A stretch of DNA of 64,000 nucleotides from Seiridium cupressi (Eukaryota; Ascomycota; Sordariomycetes; Amphisphaeriales; Sporocadaceae), in contig JARVKI010000026.1 in NCBI GenBank assembly GCA_036674765.1, positions 62,001 to 126,000 on the forward strand. Direction: 5' to 3'. The notes below the pieces were generated by a model. It was not told where the DNA came from. It saw only the letters and a program-made list of their open reading frames with translations, and made no database searches. Positions within the stretch are counted from its first letter, which is position 1. Every line of letters starts with the position of its first letter. Position numbers and translations under genes: made by a program. Positions 1 to 14,000 of this stretch are shown here, piece by piece.

Positions 1-2088
1 CTTGCATTAAGGTGATTGCCCTGCTGTATCCATAATGTCGTCCGGCTGTTTGGATGACCCGTGATACTACCTCTTGATTGATCCTCTTGGAAGTACAGAT
101 TGATGGCGATCATCGACTGTGCCACCGCTTTGAAATTGACGGGATCCGTATAGGCGACCTAACCCTTAGGGATGATAGCCGAATTCGAGCCACTGAAGGT
201 CAATCCCATCAGGCTTGCCGTATAAATGCTATTGAATCCAGCTTTTCCACCAGTCGGAAGTGCAATTGAAGCTGCTGTGATAGGAGATCACTCCCACCAA
301 ATATGTTGGATATCTGGAAACGAACTCGTTCGACATCGATGGAAAGGTGCAAAGTCTGGCGGAGAGTAGCATCCTTAAACATGGAACTGCCTTGCTATGA
401 AGGAGTTAGAATTGTCCACCAGTGATCTCACAAGACTACACCATGACCTACGAAGGGGAAGGAGGCAGGTTGCTCTGCTCCATCAACTGGGGCATGGAAG
501 TCCAGGTGGCAACCCAGTGAGAATCATCCTGTGTTTTTTTCGAGGGAGCTTAGGTCGGTGGGTAAGGCGAAGGCACACGAAAAGATCACAAGAAACAGAG
601 GAATACGGGAGGCGAGACTTCTCAGCCTCCTCGTGAAAATGTACGATATATTGCAAAGCGTTTGAATCGACAAACTGCCAAGACAGCGACAATAACGCCA
701 TATTGACTTGACTTCATATACCTAGCTCGGTGCTTGGGTTCGACATCTTGTCGGAGTGATCACCTCCGCCCATTATATTTTACCATATTCGTATTTAGCC
801 TCCAGAGGCCAGTTCCATGGCACGAAAACCGGCGTCTTCACCACGAGCGGCGCAGGGGGATCTGGGGAATGAGACTTCTTTAATAGAATATGTGTCGGCA
901 GTTGATACCGAATCTAAGCGATCGTGGAAGCGCGGAATAAGATGCGCACTCGAGACTGGCCTCATCATTGGCGGGTGAGAGCCGAAGGGGGTAAAGACAT
1001 TGCCGGGTGGATTACCTTTCCCCAGACTTGGCAGGTCCCGACGGCGGGAAGATGCATTAGATCTGGGACCCCTAATTTCGATATAAGGTTGTTGAAATAC
1101 ATAGTCAGTCTACTCTTCTGTCGTCCTCAACCTTCTTTGCATCTTCCTGAACTCCTGGTACCAAACACTGTGAGGTTCGACGGCGATGGCCGATGAACGA
1201 CCGACGAGGCCTAGCGAAAAAGGGCCAAAAGCCATGCCCCTCCGAGTTCCGGCACGTTCCCGTCCGCTGATGACTGCGCGTCGGGCGGTGTAAAGGGCCA
1301 AAGGGACGGCGAACGAATGAGAAGGAAACGTGCAAAAGATGACCGGCAGTCTGGACGGACTAGCGGTCCACTTTGAAAGGATTTTCGAACTTTCACTGGT
1401 CTGCGGCGACGTCAAATGGGCTGTTCGAGCATGGGCTTGGCGGTACTCAGCGTGCATCTACCCCTCCACCCCTCCTTTCAGCGGCCAATTCGAGGCCTTG
1501 CATATCGCCTTGCAGGACCATGGTGGGATTTTTTTCTCTAGGGTCTAGTCCAAGTACACACTGCATTACAGCTGCGAAGACGGCGTTGAACCTCATGATC
1601 TTCTACAGTTGAAGCCCAGACAATCGTCCTCCGAAGTTACAGAACTTCCAATTGCTAGAGTATACTAAAACTCAGGCCTGTTGACAATCACCTGGCTTGC
1701 CATTTATTCAATTGCCCGTCTATTGGCGCCCTTCCACTTACATCATACCACCTTGAATAGTGAAGGAAATTACCGACCCTCCACACTTCCTGGGCACCGA
1801 GCTCATCTGAGTCACATCGCTTCTACTTTCGACTTCACCTTCTACTGCAGTTGTTCCTCGAACTTTGTTCACCGTTCCTGTTTGCCACAAGCCAACACAT
1901 TATCGTTCCATTGACGGACAATTCTTCCCTCCGTACAACTTCACCAAAGCGTCTAACCGCTGTACCCGCATCCCCGGTCCGCAGATTAGGCGAATCATCC
2001 CGTCTTGAGAAGTCACTGATCGCCAGGTTTACCTTTGGCCTCACTGCGTCTTCATTTTTCTTTTCAATTTTCCACGCCCTACACCATA
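1..2088. other. intergenic, no gene recognised; DAHP synthase leader at the right end
   Basis: No reading frame on either strand shows a recognisable domain or a plausible chain of exons; the open frames are short and overlap each other on both strands. Roughly the last 300 bases are pyrimidine-rich (many ct/tc tracts) and lead directly to the DAHP synthase start at 2089, as expected for a promoter and 5' leader of a highly expressed fungal gene. No tRNA-like box or transposon end was seen. Confidence 0.5.
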
Positions 2089-3557
<1,469 letters not shown>

Positions 3558-3914
3558 GGGATCAGCCAATGTGTAAGAGACCAAGAAGAGGGATGATGAC
3601 AAAAATTTCAGACAAAAGTGATGATTTTGACGACGTGGGACGTATATCCAGCGGCAAAAATACATGGCGTTGCATTCCTTTTACAAATGGTCTGTTGTAG
3701 CATGGAAAGATACTTAGGCATCGCTACTAGACACATTTTCTGTCGAGTCTGAGTTATCATCGGCCGGCAAATTCCCTGCTGTAGTCTAAGGATGACCCTA
3801 TCTCTCGTGTGTGAAGAAGCAGACCAGGGCGAACTCCAAACGCCGTACGTCCAAGTAATAAGTTGAAGTCAGAGATACACATCTCAGTCTTTCTTGTCTT
3901 TCCACTTTATAGTA
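3558..3914. other. short convergent 3' intergenic region
   Basis: It separates the 3' ends of the convergent DAHP synthase (+) and membrane protein (-) genes. It is moderately AT-rich and should hold both 3' untranslated regions; no coding signal is visible. Confidence 0.5.
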
Positions 3915-4505
3915 TCACCTTCCGACATCACCAACAGGTACATAAGCCCCCCGATCCTGACTACTTGGCAATCCAATTCCACCTGCTGCAGCCGCCTTTT
4001 TCCCCTCCCTAAACTCCACAGCCCTTTTGACGCCCGCCCAACCCAGCAGTCCCAGCGTACCAACAATAAAGCCCCAGACGATAATCATGTCCTTCCGCGA
4101 GTCCCGCTGGAAACACATGGTCACGACATCCTTCTCCTGGGCATTCTTGCAGATCGGCAGGTTGTACGCTAGGCAGAAGGCACGGGTGCACTGGGTGCAG
4201 GAGGCCGAGGCGGCCCGCTTGGATATCGACGCCGCAGGTTCGCTCGTGAACGGATTGAGGGACCGCAAAAGAGACCTAGTGTTTGGTGTCGCGGGAGAGG
4301 AGGTCGAGTCTTTGGGCCCCAGGCGCACGATTGTGCTGTTGCTGAAGCATGTGCATTTACAGAATGTCGGGACTGCTGTACGGGGTGTTAGTGGCTGCGG
4401 TGGACAGCTCTGTTGGAGGTTAGGGATGATGGAGGACGTACATTCAGCTGCCGCCAACGCCACGAGGGCTCCTAGGAGGAGAATAAGCAGGTTCAAGCGC
4501 AGCAT
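3915..4505 (-). CDS. cysteine-rich signal-peptide/single-TM membrane protein, unknown function
   Basis: Single-exon 196-aa protein. Residues 1-20 are a strong signal peptide (MLRLNLLILLLGALVALAAA). The lumenal or external part has Cys-rich clusters, CKCTC near residue 49 and CTQCTRAFC near 102, followed by CKNAQEKD...CFQRDSRKD and a second hydrophobic segment (MIIVWGFIVGTLGLLGWAG, about 138-156), then a short basic cytosolic tail. The layout suggests a type I membrane protein of the secretory pathway. The spaced cysteines and the CFQRDS-KD motif just before the membrane look like conserved features rather than chance, but I do not recognise a named family. It is transcribed divergently from mL50 with about 310 bp between starts, so the two may share a promoter. 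Confidence 0.75.
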   Translation of the reverse strand: MLRLNLLILLLGALVALAAAECTSSIIPNLQQSCPPQPLTPRTAVPTFCKCTCFSNSTIVRLGPKDSTSSPATPNTRSLLRSLNPFTSEPAASISKRAASASCTQCTRAFCLAYNLPICKNAQEKDVVTMCFQRDSRKDMIIVWGFIVGTLGLLGWAGVKRAVEFREGKKAAAAGGIGLPSSQDRGAYVPVGDVGR

Positions 4506-4815
4506 GATGGCGACATGGGTTCGAATGGAAGCTCCTTGGTGGAATGGCTGCGACTTTCACCACTTGCGTCAGATGTGTCGCGGATGAACACTGTTATCGT
4601 AGGACATGGCGACGATAAGGAGGTGCTTGTCGCAAGGGATCTCAGCTGTTCCGCTAGAGTCGGCGTGGCACAAGCTCCGACATCAGCCACAACTTGGTTG
4701 TGGACCCGCGATTTGATCCCGGCAGAAAAGTTCACGTCTCTCATTTAGAGCTTCATCAAATCATTCAACGGCCATTGCAGCTGAAAGCTCCGACTTCTCA
4801 GCGCAAACATCCAAG
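4506..4815. promoter_or_regulatory. divergent promoter between membrane protein and mL50 genes
   Basis: 310 bases between two start codons pointing apart. It must contain both promoters and 5' leaders. No clear TATA box; no motif is strong enough to name. Confidence 0.5.
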
Positions 4816-6043
4816 ATGAGGAGGATAGCAAGGTTAAGAAAGCCTTCGGGCTGGGCATGTGCAACACCTCGACAGCCAATAGCCCTTCTGTCGACACCAT
4901 GCGCCGCACCAGGATCGCCCCTTTCCGCAGCTCGAACAGCGACCAGGACGGCATGCGCCAACAGTCTCCGGTTCTACTCGCAGAAGCCTTCGCTCCCAAG
5001 CTCTTTGTCGTCACAGCAAAATGCTACCGAGCAAACTTTTGTCGAAGACGAGTTCAACCCAGACCATTCTGAGATCGAGAATGAGGCAGCCCTATTGGAC
5101 AGCGCTTTTCGACCGCCTCCCGCCCGTGACACAGCGCCGACTCTAGAGGAAGTCTCCGATCCTTCCTATACACCTGCTCACTCATCCGACGGTCTTACCT
5201 CCGTTGGCGGTCTAGAGGACTGGTGGGAGCGCCGAGAGAACTGGGGCAAGGATGGTGATTTCGCCGGATTCAAGGCCAAGAAGAAGATCCAGGACCCGCG
5301 TGTATTGGAGACAGCCGTACGCAGAGCTGTCGTGGAGGCTATTGTTCTCAAGTCAGGCGGTCACCAATACGAGCTGGTCCACACATGGCCTATTGGCACC
5401 GAGGAGGAGATGGCCAGAGCGCTGACACTAGACATCAAGTGCAGTGCAGATGGCGTTGCGACCTTGGTCGGTGATTCTGGCAATGTTTCCACCGATGTGG
5501 TCAGTGGGATCCAAGACGTGGGAGAGCCGAAAAGGTTGACCGCAGACGCGCAAGAATCCGCCGCTGCTATGTGTTCAACGGAGGAAGCAACTGCATACCT
5601 CAAATCATGGGATCCGTCATGGAAGCGTATTTCCATCGCTGATCCTGGCATGAAGTTCGCTGTAAGTTCATGTGTCCTACTCGTGCTATGTATAATGATT
5701 TTAATACAAGGCACAGATTACCAAGCGAATTTTCCAATTGACAGGGCAGCGCGTCCCTGACCACAAGCTTAACGACATTGACACCATCGCCGCCTTGCTT
5801 AGCGCCTTGAACAGGCCTGAAAAGCCCAAGACCTTGACTGAGGATATTCTGAAGACCCGCCAACAACTAGTCCAGCTGCCCAATGTTGCCTTCTCGCCGA
5901 AACAGGTCACGAGAGGTGACAAGGCGAAGGCTAAGGGCCAATACAAGATCATCGAGGAAGAGCTCAAGAAGAGAGATCTCCAGGGTGGTCCTTTATCGGT
6001 GCCTCCATCGAGGGAGAAGCACTGGTTCAGGGGTCAGGCCTAA
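4816..6043 (+). CDS. mitochondrial large-subunit ribosomal protein mL50 (L50 family)
   Basis: Two exons, 4816-5661 and 5717-6043 (55-nt intron, GTAAGT...ACAG), 390 aa. The N-terminus (MRRIARLRKP..., Arg-rich, no acidic residues for about 40 residues) is a typical mitochondrial presequence ending near LRFYSQKP. The middle has the WWERRENWG and F-GFK-KKKIQDP region seen in fungal L50 proteins, and the C-terminal part DPSWKRI...KFAITKRIFQLTGQRVPDH is the most conserved block of the Ribosomal_L50 family; it is interrupted by the intron and restored exactly by splicing, which supports the gene model. Expected to sit in the mitochondrial large ribosomal subunit. It is a single-copy housekeeping gene, consistent with its position next to DAHP synthase. 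The start is the first ATG of the frame and gives a good presequence. Confidence 0.88.
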
Positions 6044-6562
6044 AGAGGGAATATATGAGGAACGACAAATAGGGTTAGCTGTGTATGTTCAAAGAGGTAC
6101 AAAAAGATCCAACCTCAGGATCATGTAAAATCAAGATTTGTACTATAGGATCTTTTGTGTAATTAGATCCCACATGGTTACGTCGGGCTCCTGGCTTGGC
6201 TTCTTCTATTGATATATTGTATCTCAGGGGCTGTTGATTTCCTCTCCAAGGTTGTATGACACCCTTTCAGCCAGCATTCGTCCCATCTCATGCATTGCTT
6301 ACTTTCGATTGAGAACTGCAATATCTCGTATATGTGAATTACAGTTCAATCACCATTATTTTGCTTGGTAGGATTGAACTGCTCCTGATGCAGGCCTCGC
6401 GACAATCGAAGCGGAGCTTCGAAACAGCGCCGCGAATACGGTGGATTGCGCTTGTTTCAACCTCAACCAACATCAGCATGTAACAGTGTATCAGGCCAGG
6501 AACTTGAACCAATCCACACAAGAATTATCACTCACCACCAAGATACTACCGAGAGAGGGACT
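6044..6562. other. intergenic, promoter region of the hydrolase gene
   Basis: Contains the mL50 3' region and the promoter of the downstream alpha/beta hydrolase. An upstream in-frame extension of the hydrolase frame exists from about 6446 but lacks similarity to hydrolases. Nothing else seen. Confidence 0.5.
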
Positions 6563-7540
6563 ATGGAATATACTCACATCACAGCCAATGATGGCTGCAA
6601 ACTCGCCTTTCAAACTTCCCTGCCCCTCAGCCCCGCATCTGGAGACTCATCGCCAGATGCGCGCTATAAGACACTCGTCCTGCTTATTCACGGCTTCTCC
6701 GGATCTTCAGCGTATTTCAAGCGCAATTTTGAGGCCCTTTCCGCCTCTGCTTGGGTAGTGGCTATTGATCTCAGAGGTCATGGAGAGTCAGGACGGCCCA
6801 AGGGTGGCTATCATGTCGCCCGGCTGGCAGCGGATCTGAAGGAAGTTGTCACGCATCTCCGCACATCCACCTCTTCTTGCGCAGAGCGTCAGGGTCTCAA
6901 GATCATCCCAGTCGGCTGCTCCATCGGCGCCGCCATCCTCTGGACGTACGTAGAGCTTTTCAGCGACGCCGAATTTGCAGGCCTCGTCTTCGTCGACCAG
7001 GCCCCCCTGCAGGACAGGTCTACCTTTGATTTCTGGGACCAGAGCAAGGCGCACCGCGGGTGCTTTGACGAGGCGTCGATGCTCGGTGCCCAGAAAGCGT
7101 GGGCGCAGGACAAGGAGAATGCGTTCAAGGGCCTTGTGGGCGATTGTTTGGGCTATCGCTTTGCGCCGCTACCGGGTGAGGATATTAGTGTGGAGAAGAC
7201 GAAAGCAGACGAGGATTTCTTCACGGGCGAGTCCAGGAAATGCGACACTACGTGGTTGGCGCGGCTGCTGGCGGACCATACGAGGTATGATCATCGCGAG
7301 GCGTGTGAAGGCATCACGGTCCCTACGCTCGTCATGGCGGGGAAGCGGACGGGATGTTTTCCGTTGGAGGGGATGATGGAAACGGTCAAGCGGGTGGAGA
7401 AGGGTCGGGAGGATAGAAGAGATGGACAGGACATTGTGAGATGGTCTGAGTATCAGAGTGGGCATTGGTTGTTCTGGGAGGAGCCGGAGCGGTTCAATGG
7501 AGAGATAACCAGTTTCGTCGAGGAGTGTGCGAAGTCGTGA
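6563..7540 (+). CDS. alpha/beta hydrolase fold protein
   Basis: Intronless, 325 aa from the ATG at 6563 (MEYTHITANDGCKLAF); longer starts upstream add residues with no hydrolase character. Visible fold-1 hydrolase features: the oxyanion loop LLIHGFSGSS (about 41-49), AIDLRGHGESGRP (about 67-79), nucleophile elbow VGCSIGAA with Ser about 120 in a GxSxG setting, a helical cap around 145-225, strand VPTLVMAGKRTGCFP (about 248-262) and the catalytic-type His in SGHWLFWEEPERF (about 301). The canonical acid after strand 7 (G..D) is replaced by KRTG, so the acid must come from elsewhere. Cytosolic, no signal peptide. Substrate cannot be deduced; epoxide-hydrolase, esterase or peroxidase-like members share this architecture. 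Confidence 0.88.
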   Translation: MEYTHITANDGCKLAFQTSLPLSPASGDSSPDARYKTLVLLIHGFSGSSAYFKRNFEALSASAWVVAIDLRGHGESGRPKGGYHVARLAADLKEVVTHLRTSTSSCAERQGLKIIPVGCSIGAAILWTYVELFSDAEFAGLVFVDQAPLQDRSTFDFWDQSKAHRGCFDEASMLGAQKAWAQDKENAFKGLVGDCLGYRFAPLPGEDISVEKTKADEDFFTGESRKCDTTWLARLLADHTRYDHREACEGITVPTLVMAGKRTGCFPLEGMMETVKRVEKGREDRRDGQDIVRWSEYQSGHWLFWEEPERFNGEITSFVEECAKS

Positions 7541-8294
7541 TTGTCTTGAATACGAGATCATTATAGTCAATATGCATAGGTTGACGGCCTAGACAGAAAC
7601 TCTGGAACTATGCATTGTTGAGCTGAGAATCAACGGATTTGTAACTTACCCGCTTTCCACAAGCCTCCTGACTCAGATAGTTCTGTAGATCTCATGCAAA
7701 GAAGTTTTGCTCGTGGCCTGTCCTCTAACTCTTCTTCATAAACCATCGAAGACTACCTATACGCATAGATTATATAATAGAATGCCGATTGTTCCAAGAC
7801 GGGTGTTCCCCAGTGAGAGTATGGCTTGATATCGGACTAAATTCAACGAGTGAATTATTTGATTTTATCTTTAGGCGTTTCTTTGCTCTTCTTGTATTTC
7901 TCACGAGACAAATGTTCTTTTTTGGACGTCAGATGCTTGAATTGATTGGTAGGCGTGCAACGAATCCGTCGAGGGCGCATGAGTTACCTACCTGGACAGA
8001 TAATCAGCCGATGCCCTTAACGAGTTTGAAGAGATACATCGGTGCTTCGGTCAATGGTTTGTAATGTAGTAAACATGAAATTAATTATCACATAAGACTA
8101 CCTAACTTTTCAATCGCTAAGGAATGTTCAGCATTAGTCGTGGGCTCATATATCCTTGTCAGGAGAATGTTCTCCATACATTTCAAGACGAGTCTCGCTT
8201 GTGTGGTAAATTGACAAGTTGACGATATGGCCTACTTATCCATGATGAATAATTCCTCCTCAACTTGAAAGACTACTTTAGTTTGACGAAGCAA
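7541..8294. other. intergenic, AT-rich, no gene recognised
   Basis: About 750 bases with only short open frames lacking domain signal. It is AT-rich compared with the flanking genes and separates the housekeeping block from the accessory block to the right. Confidence 0.5.
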
Positions 8295-8926
8295 TTATTT
8301 ACATCGACTAGTTGCCTGAAATTCCAGCGGCTTGGCTTTGGCATAGAGATGCTCTATCTTCTTCCGATTCCAAAGCTTGCAACCCCAACACTTTGACGAT
8401 GATGCCCAGACAGGTGCTGGTGGAGTATACTCTTCCGTATTTTCAATGATCAATCTCATGCCAGCAGTCACTTTACCATCTACTTTGACCGTAACCATAA
8501 CACCAGCAAGCCTATAAACGATCTTCCTCTCCACATCTCGCTCTACGAACGTCTCTTGTAGCCCCTTTCTATACTTCTCAATCTGTGGACATGGATTTCT
8601 GACGCCAGTCAAAGGAACAGTGGGAAATTCTTCATTTTCCTCTTAGTTCTCCGTGAATCGTGGTTTTGTCCCAGTAGATAGTCCTAACAGACCGAGACCC
8701 TGAGTGGTTATGTTCTCGCCCATGGCCCCGGGAACCAGACCACATTCCTTAAGTGATTCTGCTGAGATGAGATGTACTTTCCGCAAATTCTTAGGAGGTC
8801 TAATGTGCAGGCAGGAACGATGTTGAGCTCTGTCTCCAAAGTGGGCGTCTCCTTGAACTCCTATATCTTCCACTAGGGTAATGGAGTTAATGATTGACTT
8901 TGTGAAGGCATGGTCGGATGATCCGG
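8295..8926 (-). pseudogene. MOSC-domain protein with an in-frame stop (decayed or 5'-incomplete)
   Basis: One continuous minus-strand frame encodes a full MOSC (molybdenum cofactor sulfurase C-terminal) core: SSDHAFTKS then ITLVEDIGVQGDAHFG, AQHRS, NLRKVHLISAE, VPGAMGENITTQGL, LTGVRNPCPQIEKY and YRLAGVMVTV. The G-GDAHFG, GENITT and RNPCPQI motifs are diagnostic. The frame is cut by a TAA at 8643-8645, in the variable linker just before LTGVRNPCPQ; no GT...AG pair near it would remove the stop. The 5' end is unclear: a possible acceptor (CCTAG) lies at 8927 but no convincing first exon or ATG was found. The C-terminus runs on about 30 residues past the usual end. Stand-alone MOSC proteins bind or transfer sulfur or molybdopterin-linked groups. 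Probably a recent pseudogene; a sequencing error at the stop is the alternative. Confidence 0.75.
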
Positions 8927-9379
8927 CTAGGCGACGACAGACATCGTGATATAGCAGGTAGAGGGAATAAATCGATAAACTAGTTTTATTTCGTAGCTAT
9001 ACGGAATTGCGATGTTCACCACCACAGCATGTGATAAAGGCTCAATGTCGACCGGAGTAGGTTCAAGTTCGTGAGTCAAATTTAAGACGCTGGACGAATC
9101 AGGTTCCCGCTTACTGTACCAACAGACTTACAATCATTGCGTTATCACCCTCAGTCCACCGCCGGCTAGTTTCCAATTTCTATTCAACTGTATCTTCGGT
9201 CAGGATATGATATTTCGTTGGCCCAAGTAATATAACCTTTGGGTTCAACGGGTTCTCTAGATATCTATTGGTCTATTCTAAATGCCGCAGAAAGAATGAT
9301 ATGATGTAGCTTGCAAGTCGGTTTTCTAGATCCTCAAGAAGACCAATTCCCATGGTAACAACTGTCTGAATACAGTTGA
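8927..9379. other. intergenic between MOSC relic and MFS permease
   Basis: Roughly 450 AT-rich bases. It may include the missing first exon of the MOSC gene on the minus strand and the 3' untranslated region of the MFS permease. No coding signal recognised. Confidence 0.4.
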
Positions 9380-11076
9380 TCATTGTTGGAAATCGGTCGC
9401 TTTGACAGTAGGCGGAAACTTGGCAGTAGGTGGAACTTCCACATCATTCGCGTCTTGTCCCGGGTCTTCACCAGCCAGACCATCATCATTACCGTCATCA
9501 TCGTCGAAAGTCATACCGATTTTCCCAGCTGCCCGATCTCTCTTCTCGAGGTACGCGATGAGCCCGATGAAAGGGAGGACGAGAGCTCCGGTCACCAAAC
9601 TCGCAATGTAACCCTTCTCGTAATGTGGTGCATCGGTTACCGGGTAGAAGATCAGAGGCCACCAAGTCACGAAGGCGAAGTCGAATGAGTTCATGAAACC
9701 TGTCGTGATAGCACGGAGCTGGACATCGTGAGCAGTTACGTCAGCCATCCAAGAGTACCACACTGCTTGAGGCGCGTAAGTGGTGCCGAGCAGGTAATAA
9801 GCGAAGAAGTGGGCACTGTCCGCCACGGGATCCGCCACGAGAATCGCGCTGCCGATGATGAAGGTCAAGCCAATTGCGACGGACGGCTGCCAGCGCGACT
9901 GGATCTTGTCGGAGATGATGGAGTATATGATGGTTCCCACAATGGCAGTCGCGTAGATGGCTGTGGGATAAGTGTTCTGCTGAATGACAGTGTAGCCCCT
10001 AGAAGCCATCCATAGTGGCATGACATTGTTACCAAGGGATTGCACACATAGGGAATAGACTAAGACACTAGGTCAGCTGAAGAGTTGGTGCTTGGAACGG
10101 GTTGACATACGCATGAAAATCAATGGAAGTGACCAGAACTGCCAGCTGAGAAGGACACGGCGGAACACCGTCAGATCCCAGCTCTGCTTCTTGAAGTGAC
10201 CAAGTCGGGTGACAGCCAAATCCCTCTCCTCCTTCGTCAGATACCAAGCGCTCTTGTGAATAGGCAAATTTGGAATGACCACCCAGCCTATCTGTTGTTA
10301 GATAAATGATAAATATCAACGTGTTTTTGGCGATGTAAACAGCATACCTAGAGCTGCGACGGGTATGGTGATCACAGAGACCACAACAAACACCCAACGC
10401 CAAGCTGGAAGCCCGCCCTTCCCGTCAAGTGACGTGATAAGCCCGGCCTGAATCCATCCGCCTGCAATGCTTCCTAAATGTCCGAAACAGCAAAATATGG
10501 CGGCTCTGGTGCTCAATTCTGACTTTTTGTACCAAGAGCCATATATGAAATGCGCGCCGACACTACGAAGAATTAGTCGCGTGACTCACTCATGTGTGAC
10601 AGAACCTCAACTTACTAAGCGATCGCAGAAAAGGCGCCTTCAAACCCATTCAGGATGAATAGTTGGTAGACATGTTGCATGCGGAATGTGATGAGAGTCA
10701 AGACGCTCCATGACACATTTGCCGCCACGAAAACGTACTTCGGTCGCGCCAACGTAAGCAGCGAGGTTGAGGGGATCTGGAAGACGGCGTAGAAGACCAA
10801 GTAAATGGTGCTCATGAGATTGAAGTCATTGCCCTGGAAACCGACGTCCTCCTTCATGCCACTAATGTATGCATGGCTGTAACTGGCACGATTCACACCA
10901 AAGAGAAACCATATCAGCGAGAAATACGGCAGGATCGTGAAGTCAAGCTTGATTAGTAACGGCCTTTCCTCTGAGGGCGAGCCCCAGAGGATCGTCTTGA
11001 CGTGAGACAGCGCCGACGTGAAAGCCATTGCGATGCGGCCATTACGAGGCTCGAGTTGCTCGTACGAGGAAGGCAT
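9380..11076 (-). CDS. MFS permease, anion:cation symporter family (Dal5/Liz1/Fen2 type)
   Basis: Four exons on the minus strand: 11076-10616, 10562-10348, 10287-10111 and 10059-9380, with introns of 53, 60 and 51 nt; all phases agree and give 510 aa. Features: LDFTILPYFSLIWFLFGVNRASYSHAYISG (the D-x-x-L-P loop and first helix of this family), SWYKKSELSTRAAIFCCFG after helix 4, GWVVIPNLP, KSAWYLTKEE in the central cytosolic loop (lost without splicing), and NNVMPLW in the second half. About 12 membrane helices are visible. The C-terminal tail is strikingly acidic (DDDDGNDDG). Known family members move pantothenate, allantoate, nicotinate or biotin precursors with protons across the plasma membrane; the Liz1/pantothenate-like subgroup is the closest by eye, but substrate is inference. 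Confidence 0.9.
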
Positions 11077-14000
11077 ATTTGGAGGTTATATGCCATTCGT
11101 CACGTTCCGATAAAGAGATGTTGGAGAAGTCATGTCGAGATAGTGGGGCTCGAGTGCGACATTCAATTGCATCCGCGCTGTACTTTATCGGGCCAAGAGC
11201 TTATGCAGGCCCGGCGGGGAAAAGCCGAGGACAGTGAGTATCGCCATGGCAATTCTTGAAAAGACATGGGATTGTAATGGAGAGATAAAGGTAAGTTGTA
11301 ACGAAATACTTGAGTGCCCATGTATATTGTCTAATAGTGGAGTCGCATGGCGACTTGTAGTTTGGGGCCTTTCACAGAACGTTGACGCGTCAGTTTCGGC
11401 AATGCGAGTGGCATGGAAACAAGTATATCACAACGCACTGCAAACGTTGTCCCAGGCTCCTCGAGACAATGGGAAAGAACTGTGTCATTTTCTACGAAGG
11501 TAAGAAGATATATGTTTTGCTTGACGACTACGAAACTAAGTCATATGTTGATGCTAGCGAAGCGAAGCCACAAGCTGGGATGACTACGTCTCTTTTGATC
11601 AGTATAGCGACGCCATGCAATATATCTTCGACTTCCATTCTCGACTCTTGAAGCCATGCCCGGTCGCATATGACAACGATCCTAAATCCTTGTGACAATC
11701 CATGAGTCTGTCCGTTTCCGCCGAGCTAGTTCCAGTCATCATGTAACGAAACAGCCTAAGCATCACTGCGCCGCATTATTTGCTGTTTACGACATCAGTA
11801 CCCGGAACGGTGCCTTAACCTCATCATCTCCCAATCAGAGCATGAGCCGAGAGGAATAGACGTCAACGCAGACGGCCATACTTTCTCTGATTCCTGGGTC
11901 CTCCACAACGCCAAACCACGAAAGCATTGGTAATTCCTGCGAGTGAGACAATGCCGACGAAGGCGTTGAGCGCGTCATCGTTTCCTTGAAATCAAAGGAT
12001 GATGAAGCCGAGGTCATAACTGATTTCACGACTCCCCTTGAGATATATCAGTGGATATACAGCTCTTTCTCCTTCATGTTCCTCGGCCGATTTTCCCTTG
12101 TCGCTCTTGTTCGCATCTGTGCCTTCTAGCGGCAGTCTAAATCGTAGATATTCTCCTTACGCAGCCCATGTCCGATACTGAAGAAGTCAACGGCATAAGC
12201 AGGAAGATGTCAGGAGGCCATCGTTCTAAAAAAGAACCCTGAACACAGTGATGTCGCTGGGCGAGTCTTGGTCTCCAGATGTCAAATTAAGCTCAAACTT
12301 TGGTGGGAAGGCTGACAACCTGACGATCCAGCACCCCACACGCGTTCCTGAGAGGGCGCAACCTTACTGATCCGAATGCGTCATGATTACACGAGGGGCG
12401 ATACCGAATTGTTTAGACACGTCGTTTTCCTGTGCGATTCGTTACGTCTAGAGTTGTATGTTGCTCATTGCTAGCAGGCCATAGAACGGCTCAATTTCAA
12501 ATAAGGATTCTCCCTTCACAGGATGTGCAGCACCCGAAGATGCCTGAATCCCTGGGATGTGGCGGACAATTTGAATGGGTTTGGACTCCATCTGCATTCG
12601 CGAGCATGCAATGTGTAAAGACTGCATGCATCAATTCGTTATCTGCTGAAGTTGCACCAGAAAGGGGTTGCTGACTGGCACAAGTTACAGCACGTCAGTA
12701 GTAGTGCAGGCGAATAGAAACCATTTCAGTGAGTCAACGCCACTAGGCCCTTTGAGATACCGAGGTCGAAATAACCTGATTGCCCTTGGAGGCACTGCTT
12801 ACCTTGCCTTAGGTTGAAACTAGGATGCTGCAACGTTCCATGAGCCAAGAAACTTGAGCCTTATCTTGCTTTGAGAGGACATGACTGTTTTAGTTGCTGA
12901 TGATCAGCTTCACTGCTCGCGTGTCTTGGGAGGCGGGAACAAGCCGGGCTTGCCGGGCCTAGAAATCAAGCACGCCGAGCACAACTGACTGCTTAGCGGC
13001 CCGGGAGACAGAAGACTGCGAATATTCGTCGTCAGTGCGAGCAGGTCGCCACACTACATCATCTGAGATTGCCTCCAGCAGCCACGAGTATGATAACAAT
13101 CTACTGTACGACGGAATCTAGCGCAGGACCTGTTCATGATGGGGTGCAATGCGGTGCAATACATGGCGCACGAATAGAGTTGAAAGCCTAACCTACGGCA
13201 CTCAGGTAACAGCTCGTGATATGCCGTGCCATGCATTGCCATGCCATGCAAGCCTACCTCATGAGTGACAACGCCTAAGAATTCTAAGCAATGCCTTCCG
13301 TACCTCGGCAAAGCTTGATTGACTAACTCGCTGCCGTGGCATATGTAGCGCTCGGCCTAGGCGACCACAAGAGAGGAGCATTCAAGCATTGCATTGGTGC
13401 AGAGTCTCCATACCGCACACTTAGACTGCTTAGCATATCAAAAATCCATTTCTGACCAATCTGGAACAGTCATGGCCTCCAACAGGCTCAAAATAAGGTT
13501 GAGATCGTTTACGCAGACATGCCCCGGTCACCGCAGGCATGTCCACCAGCGGTCGGTACCCGCCGGCAAAGAAAATCTTGGGCATCCACAATCGATGTCG
13601 CCATCGTCCCTGTCGCGAGACCTCAAATTATACAGAGCAGACTATGAGGTAAGAGAATATATATGTGGAGGAGTAGAGTATGGCAATAGTCGCGGTGAGC
13701 ATACCCCGATGCCAATGTCCACGTAAGACACTCAACGCCTGTCGTCCGACATATTTCTGCTGCAGTGTGGTGGGATGGCGAGCGCGATGGTCAATGAGTT
13801 GAAAAGTACATCTATCTGACATGCACATCCATAGCCACGCGACTCAGACAACACCTGCCAATGAAAGAATCACACAAGAGGACTTGGATTGTGCTATTAA
13901 TGGGAACCGTTCTTGACGTTGAATTCCTCGAGGACTGTGTCTCCGGTTCTCATTCGCTCGTCATCCGGACCGACTCGAATGAGTAGTGCACCCGGAGACA

